NCBI GenBank assembly: GCA_037102815.1
Contig: BTPP01000003.1
Coordinates: forward strand, 4,216,001-4,280,000
DNA length: 64,000 nt
Reading direction: 5' to 3'
Origin: Neurospora intermedia
Lineage: Eukaryota > Ascomycota > Sordariomycetes > Sordariales > Sordariaceae
A model generated the notes under the pieces. The model saw only the letters and a list, made by a program, of their open reading frames with translations. It was not told where the DNA came from and did not search any database. Made by a program: the position numbers and the translations under genes. Positions 57,474 through 64,000 of the stretch are shown piece after piece. How positions within the stretch are numbered: the first letter of the stretch is position 1; each line of letters starts with the position of its first letter.

Positions 57474-60400
57474 TTACAATGGTACGATGCTGTGGTTATG
57501 ATGGTGGTCCAGCGGGCCCATGCCGGAGTCGATTGGGTTATAAGTAGGGGACGACGCTGGGGGGGTGTACTTCCTCGTAGTGCTCGAGGAGCTTCCATAA
57601 CCACTGGTGGTTATGGCAGATAGTGACTGTGTTTCTGTGTCCGTTGTTAGCAATAGATCTCTTGGAGGGGTGTAAAGCCAATTCATACCACTTTGTGTTT
57701 CTGGAACTAATGTTGAGCTCAGGGTACCCGAAAAAGTTGGCAGTGTCGGACCGGGAGAGTAGTAGGTAAGGAACGTGGTCTCGTTGCAGGATATCGTTGG
57801 GAAGTAGCTGGATACTGGACTGCCCGTACGTGTTGATGTTGGCCAGGCGGAAATCTCAGTACTATTACATGGACTTGTCTCTGGAGGCGGCGTCCACTCT
57901 TCTGTACATGTCGTATCGTAAGGTACGGTTGTAGTGCCATTAGATGTCGGATAAGGTGGCGTAACGGTACCAGAGGTCAAAGCTGCGCTACTTGAACCTG
58001 TAGAGGGTGCAGATGGGCCCGAAGAAGCAGAGCTGCTCGGCGTGAAAAGAGGCGACGAGCTACTTCCAGCCGTGCCTGTGGGCGAAGGAGGAGCAGTGGA
58101 GTTAGTAAAGGGATATGGTGCTGAGGTTGTCTCAGCTGACGAGTCAGAAGACCCAGATGATACTGAAGCCGTGGAGACAATGCTAAACGGACCCGATCCC
58201 GAAATGGTTGGCGTAATTGGGCCACCGGAAGGATGTGAAGACAAGCTCATGTTTGACACCGGATATGAGGTTGAACTGTAGGGTCTTGATGTAAAGATTG
58301 GGGACCCCGAGCCGCTGAACGAGCCAGTAGGTGCGGCGGTAGGTCCGCCGGAATTGGTAGAGTTGGACAATGGGTATGGAGCTGAGTTCGAAATGCCGCC
58401 TGTTGAGGTAGGGATAAGACCCGTTCCAGAGTTGGCAATTGTCCCTGTCACAGACGTAGTAGAAGGGAGAACACTACCGGTTCCATTTGAGAGAGGGAAC
58501 GTCGCAGTGCTACCAGGTGCGCCAAAGGAGGACCCGACTGGCGTTGTGAAAAATGGAACTGTCAACGAGCCAGCCCCTGGGGATACTCCTGTTGGTGCTG
58601 GTTGGACAGTACTGTTGGTCAAGGGATAGGGGGCAGAGATACCAGTATCAGGTTGGCTTGTAAAGATTCCTCCCGAGAGGGAAGACCCGACAGGACTAAT
58701 CGACGTCCCAATGCTACCAGTTGGACCTTGTGTCACCGTCGAGTTTGATAGCGGGAAAGGAGCTTCGCTGGTAGGGGACGTCAGGGCAGGATTTGTCAGA
58801 CTTGAACCCCCAGAGCCCGTCAAAGGGGTTGTGGTGGTTGCGTTTGTGAGCGGGTAGGGAGCATAAGTCAAGCTTTGTGAGGTTCCTTGACTCGGTGCTG
58901 CTGTCCCAGAGCTCAGGATTGTAGGAGTACCGGCTGTAGGATTGCTCCCGGTTGTTGAATTGGACAATGGGTATGGGGTAACGCTCGATGAAAGACCAGT
59001 ACCAAATCCGCTACTCGGCACAGAAGTTCCCGTTGGTCCCGTGGAGGATGTCCAGTTTGTCAGCGGGTATGGAGCATCGCTCGTAATAATCCCAGGGCCG
59101 GTTGGAAGCGCCGTAGTACCAGAACCGGGAACAGAACCGCTAGGTACGATGGAAGGATTTGAAAACCCAACATGTGAGGTTGAGTTTGCCGCTGGGAAAG
59201 GAGGTCCTTTCGTGGGCAACTGTGACGTGGGATAGAGAGGGGTACTTGAAGGGAAGGAAGCACTGTCATTCCCTGTTTCAGTAGAGCCTGCCGAAACGCT
59301 CGAATTACCAGCAGGATATGGCAATGAAGGTGTCGCTGCTGGAGCTGTCTCCGAGGTCCCGTAGCCTGTAGTTGTAAGCGGTGAGTTGCCGGTAGAGCCA
59401 GATGCGGGCGTAGTCGAGTTCCCAAGGGGGTACGGAGCCGAGAAGCTGAGAGCCGACGATACAACTGTTGGACCGGAAGAACCTGTCCCAATTGGCGATG
59501 TACCATTCGGGTAGGGGTAGGGCGTGGAGGTGGAAGCCACACTGGGCAGCACGCTGGATGAGCCTGTCCCAACTGGTTGTGTCCCGGTAGCAATCCCAGA
59601 ACTAGACAATGTTCCATTGGGGAAGGGGAATGAAACAGATGAGAGGGAGGATGCACTTGACAATGGACTCGAGATTCCCGAGCTAGTTACTGATGTAGGC
59701 GACCCATTGCCAGTAACTGAATACGACGCTGTCGTGTTTGAAAGAGGGAACGGTGCTGAAGACGAGAGACCTACGGTATGAACAGAGCTAGTTGATCCAG
59801 TGCCAGGTAATTGAGGGATAGTACCTGTCCCACTAGTAAGAGTAGGCAATGTCGTGTTTGGATAAGGATTTGGCTTGGATACTGAACTTTCAGACAAAAC
59901 TGCCGAGGTTGGTGCTTCACTAATTGGGCTTGTTCCTGTACCAGTAGGGCCGGTTAAGGCTGGTGTTGAGTTAGTTAAGGGGAATGGGACATTTGAAGCT
60001 CCAGAACTGCTGGTAGATGGCAGGCCGCTTAAAGGTCCAGTACCAAGAGGAGCATTGCTGCTCGAGAAGGCACTTGTAGGTAAATCGGTGCTCGGGGATG
60101 AAGCACCGCCGGTTGCTGAAGGTCCTGTAGCACCAGGAAGTGTCATGGTAGAGTTTGGGAAGGGATATGGCCCTGATGAGTTACCCGGTGTCATTGAGCT
60201 CAGAGGTACAGCAGAAGCGCCAATACCAGGAGCTGTAGAGCCACCCGTAGGGCCTGCTTCTGAGGTTGTTGCACCACTTATCACGGACGGTCCGGTTCCC
60301 AGAGGAGCCGTACTTGCGCTGGACCCAGACACAGGGGTTGTGCTATTTGGCAAGGTATATGGGACACTGGGCGCACCGGTTTGTGTAGAAAGAGGAATAG

Positions 60401-62487
60401 TAGGTACCCCACTTCCTGTACCGATATTTGGCGATGATGAATTTCCGGCAGGATAAGGAGTGGTGACTGTTAGAGGGAGACTGGATCCGTATCCAGAGGT
60501 TGAGCTCAATGAAGCTGACGTGGTAACATTGCCCAAGGGCATTGAGCTTGACACAGGCGATGTGGAACCGGAAGAAACTGCTCCTGGTGACAGGGTGCCT
60601 GTTCCGGTAGACGGCACAGTACTGTTTGTGAGTGGGAAAGGAACCGATGGGAAGCCAGGAGTAGAGGTTGGCAGCGCCGAGCCGATTGGGCCTCCAGTGC
60701 CTGCAGACCCTGGTACTAACGGGGTGTTACCTGTTCCAATGGGGACAGTCGAACTAGATGAAAGATTATAAGTGGAAGAAACCGGGATAGTTGATGATGC
60801 AGGCAACATCGAAGAGCCTGAGCCAGAACCGGGTCCGGTGGAACTGGGGATAATTTCAGATGAGTTGGATATCGGAATCGGTACTGAAAGAGATGACTCT
60901 TGGGAAGTGACTGATCCCGTTGTGCTTGACCCAGTTGGACCCGTAAGAGGTGCAGACAAGTTCGTGACAGGAAAAGGGGCCGAGGATGATCCTGATGGTA
61001 AGATGCTCCCGGACACAGGGGGCGTGAAGCCAGTGCTAGGTGCGCTCGTGAAATTGGAACCGGTGCTCGGTAGTGTAGTTCCATCGGTTGATACACCAGC
61101 GGGCAGGCTAGAGGAATTTGAGGTTGGGTAGTACGAACTCAACGATGTTGTCACAGAAGCACTTGTACCGGAGGGCGGTGGTAACGTTCCGGATAGCGGT
61201 AAACTCGAACTTGAATTTGCTGTAAGAAATGGCGGAGAGCTAGAGCCCGAGGGCAAGGTGCTACTGCTAGAAGGGCCAGTAGCTGTGCTACTAGCTGAGA
61301 TTGGGAAAGGAGCTGATATTCCCGACAAGCTCGATGAAGAGTTCGGGAGACCTGAACCACCAGATGCTGAGGAAGACGTTGCCGCAGGCGTAGGGGTATA
61401 AGTTCCAATTAAAGATCCACCACTGGGGCCGAAGCTGGTACTTGGACTCGAAGAGTTGGTGAACGGGAAGGGTTCCGATGCGGTCAGTGATGTAGAAATA
61501 CTTGATTCTGTGCTAGGCGGTATTGTTGCTGTTTCATTGCTTGGCTTGGAGAAAGAGGAGTTCTCAGGGCCAACACTGATGCTAATGGAGATTATTGGAC
61601 TAGGTGAGGGCGATGATGTGGTACCTCCTGAAGTAGGGTTCGCCGTTTCTGAGGCTGAATTGGGTGATGTAGTCGACATTGCTGACGTAGTATCGAGTAA
61701 AGCTGTTGTATTAAAGGTACTAGAAGACTGGCTACTATAACCTGAAGAGGTTGTCCCGGCGCCAGATATTGAAGAGAATGCTAGTGTGGTAGTCGTGGAA
61801 TTCAATGTAGGCGATGCAGAAACAGTATCTGATATTGATGTGGTCGAGCCAGACGACGATAGTGCAGAGGAGCTGTAACCTGAAGACGAAGACTCAGGAG
61901 ACGTGGATGAGGAACTGTTTATGAACCCAGAAGATGTAGCAGTAGGCATGGCGGAAGACAGCCCACTCTCGGAAGCTGTTAGGCTCGCCTGAGAAGTGCC
62001 CGAGCTCACGGAACTCGTTGAGCCCGATGAGCTCGTAGTAGGGCGTGGCGTTGAGGGACGAGTGGTGACACTTGACCCGTACGCATCTGTCTCTGAAGTC
62101 TCGGAGCCTGTTGGGGACGACGAGCTCGAGGTCTCAGATCCATATTCTGACGACTGTTAGTGTTCTTTCCTGATTTTGCCTGGGCCTTCTTGAAGACTTA
62201 CCTTGACTGGTTATAGTAGTTGGCTCATCAAATGCTGACGTTGTCAAAGAAAATGGTGGGGGTGGAGGCGGGTGGTATCCATAAGGCGGATAACTGTAGA
62301 CTTTCTCCTCGGGGGTGTAACCGCCATAAAGGTCGTAATCAGGACCAGAGGCCTTGTTGGCATGACCTTTGCCAAAGGCCCGATGCGAACGATCCAAGAA
62401 TCCCGTCTCATCGGCCGACACTGCAGGGGCGGAGCCGAAGAGGACGGTTGCGGACACAAGGCCGGCAACAGCTTTGGAGACCTTCAT
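57474..62487 (-). CDS. Secreted Ser/Thr/Pro-rich mucin-like repeat protein
   Basis: Two exons, 62202-62487 and 57474-62146, encode 1652 aa. The 55-bp intron has GTAAGT and a CTAACAG branch region; only the acceptor at GTCGTCAG keeps frame. Exon 1 has a signal peptide (MKVSKAVAGLVSATVLFG, cleavage near AVSA, residue 25), then a Tyr/Pro-rich segment with PPPPPP. Exon 2 is almost all Ser, Thr, Gly and Pro with about 25-30 degenerate copies of a unit whose core is [APS]P[YF]P[LAF]xNST, spaced roughly 45-55 residues apart. Each core carries an N-glycosylation sequon, and the spacers are ideal O-mannosylation targets. No catalytic domain is visible. The C-terminus ends HNHSIVPL without a hydrophobic GPI-attachment tail. 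It is probably a cell-wall, matrix or surface protein such as an adhesin; this is inference from composition. Confidence 0.8.
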
Positions 62488-64000
62488 ATCTAGGGGTCGA
62501 CTCTCGCTTCCTCCGGCTAGACCGGTGGATAATGCAACGGCGATGGGGACCGACTGAAAGCCAGGCAGTGTCCTGAACTTGGTGCGTGATGTCAAAATGT
62601 AGAGAAGAACCCCTGAGAGTATTGACTAAGGATACTGTGAATGGAAAGGACTGGGGAAGGGGATGGCTTGAAGAGGGAGCAGCCTAAAGCCAGAGAATTT
62701 TACAAAAATGAATGGACAATCTCGCCGGGCGATGTTGATGAAAACGTATGGCAAAACGTCTGAGAAGACGGAACCTGGCGAGATCCTTTGTTGAAGGACT
62801 GGATACCCAATGTTCCTCTATAGTGAAAGGAGGAAAGATAGGAGGAAGAGGAGAAAGAAGTGAGGAAGAAGGAGTTATTGAGACAAAAGTAAAGGAAAGA
62901 ATCCGGGAAGGATGGCATGAGAGGATGGAAGTAGGCGGAGGGGTGACCCTTCCACACACGCGGAGCCCGAGAGACCTAGACAGATATAGAAGGAGCACCC
63001 GTTTCCCGAACCACTGCAGCAGCTTCAGTTGCAAAATTCTCCGTGTCCCAATCAATAACTACTAATGTCGGGTCGTTTGAGGTATCCTCATGTTTCGTCG
63101 CGTTCAACTCGAATAGTCGTCAGCGAAGGGGTTGTCACTCCCGCTGCACGGCTGGTCAAACTTGACCGAGAGCACCTTCCTCGTCCGAATTGTTCTTACC
63201 TTCTTTCCAGCCAGGTTGACCTGGTCTTTTCTATCAATGACATGTTAGAACTACTCTTCACAGAAGATAGACCTGCTTAACCGGGCTGAAACCTGAGAGA
63301 CATTGACCCCTTAATCTTCGAGACCTCAGTTGATGAACTACTATTGGGTTCAGGTTGAGGTCATCCAAAATCGTCTACTAGCCTTGATCACTCCAGGAAG
63401 AGAGATGTTGTGCCTTTGGGGGAGTCCCCTGCCCATGTTGCTGGCTCCAAAGAGGAGAAGGGAACTGGGTGCCGACAGCTTGACAAGCATCACAATGCGA
63501 CTGTGTGTGGCGGGAGGCTTTGAGTCTCTTGCTATTCGGAGAGGAACACGAGAGGACTTCTAGTTGGGGAACTGGAACACCCCGAGATTGTACTTGGAAT
63601 TTCCGAGTGTCCATGACGAAAATGCTCCAGTCTCCGTCCTTGAGCTCTAATCTGACTGACAATGGTCTTGATGTGCTGGGGATTTCCATGCACGGAACCT
63701 TGAGATGATATGGCATCTCCGAGAAAAGCTTCCAAGTCTTTTCTGTTTTTCTCGAATATGATGCCTGACTGCCCCTGTTTGCTTGTTGTTCGATGGTGTT
63801 GTGTCTGCCGATGCTCTCCCGTCGCTTTCTCATGTTACCTAAGGTAAGTACCGTACGTATACTCAATTATCTGCCTATCTCCCGGGCATTTGTGGCATCA
63901 GATCAACGATCCAGCTGAAAATTTGCAAAGGAGAGCTAGGTGATTTGAGTGGGACTAAAATGTTACCTTGCCTTCAGAGCGCGGGCGCGTGAGAGAGAGC
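62488..64000. other. Right flank, upstream of the mucin-like gene
   Basis: The mucin-like gene promoter should lie in the first several hundred bases; a purine-rich stretch occupies 62820-62940 on the + strand. A 162-codon open frame on the minus strand at 63378-63866 contains VRLELKDGDWSIFVMDTRKF and a Cys/His pair, but resembles no family I know and is not claimed as a gene. Nothing else is recognised up to the window end. Confidence 0.4.

Noticed and set aside
58042-61131. Several 80-190-codon + strand open frames opposite the mucin-like gene
   Set aside because: They are complements of the Ser/Thr/Pro repeat coding sequence and vary with the repeat. No start context or independent signature.

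Overview
The window is nuclear DNA of a filamentous ascomycete (Pezizomycotina), most likely a Sordariomycete. The evidence is the density of short introns (about 50-130 bp, GTRNGT donors, CTAAC-type branch points, YAG acceptors), long gene-poor spacers, pyrimidine-rich leaders, and fungal-specific families: Sos7, Eos1, Flc/TRP-like, and ATP sulfurylase with an APS-kinase-like regulatory tail. I see no rRNA, tRNA, CRISPR array, intact transposon or virus. There is no secondary-metabolite cluster. The genes look like dispersed housekeeping and accessory loci.

Layout. 1-12 kb: the 3' end of an unidentified + strand gene, an L-rhamnose mutarotase-like gene (-), the kinetochore protein Sos7 (-), a 4 kb spacer with one weak two-exon gene candidate and a 43-bp tandem repeat, then a four-exon RRM-like gene (+). 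12-21 kb: a 4.3 kb intronless gene (-) encoding one polypeptide with a JmjC demethylase-like domain and a degenerate SET domain, divergent from an RS/RD-rich splicing-factor-like gene (+), then CIA30, a complex I assembly factor (-). 23-31 kb: a seven-exon multi-RRM protein resembling Rim4/Mug28 (+) and a six-exon sodium:solute symporter resembling the urea permease family (+). 33-43 kb: a five-exon TRP-like/flavin-carrier membrane protein with a 21-nt microexon (+), an intradiol ring-cleavage dioxygenase (+) facing TRM44 (-), and eIF1 (+). 43-51 kb: EOS1 (-), a mitochondrial MBA1/mL45-like protein (+) and a 1003-residue RD-rich protein (-). 52-64 kb: ATP sulfurylase (-) and a 1652-residue secreted Ser/Thr/Pro-rich mucin-like repeat protein (-).

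Most exon structures were deduced by matching splice signals to reading-frame phase and to known family sequence. They close in frame and in several cases give exactly the family length (ATP sulfurylase 573 aa, eIF1 117 aa). Observations most worth checking: the JmjC+SET fusion, whose iron ligands are intact but whose SET NHS-type motif is broken; an in-frame TGA that removes a plausible 24-residue C-terminus from TRM44; the mucin-like repeat protein; the Flc microexon; a 36-nt pure C tract; and a cryptic spliced small gene near 6.3-6.8 kb.
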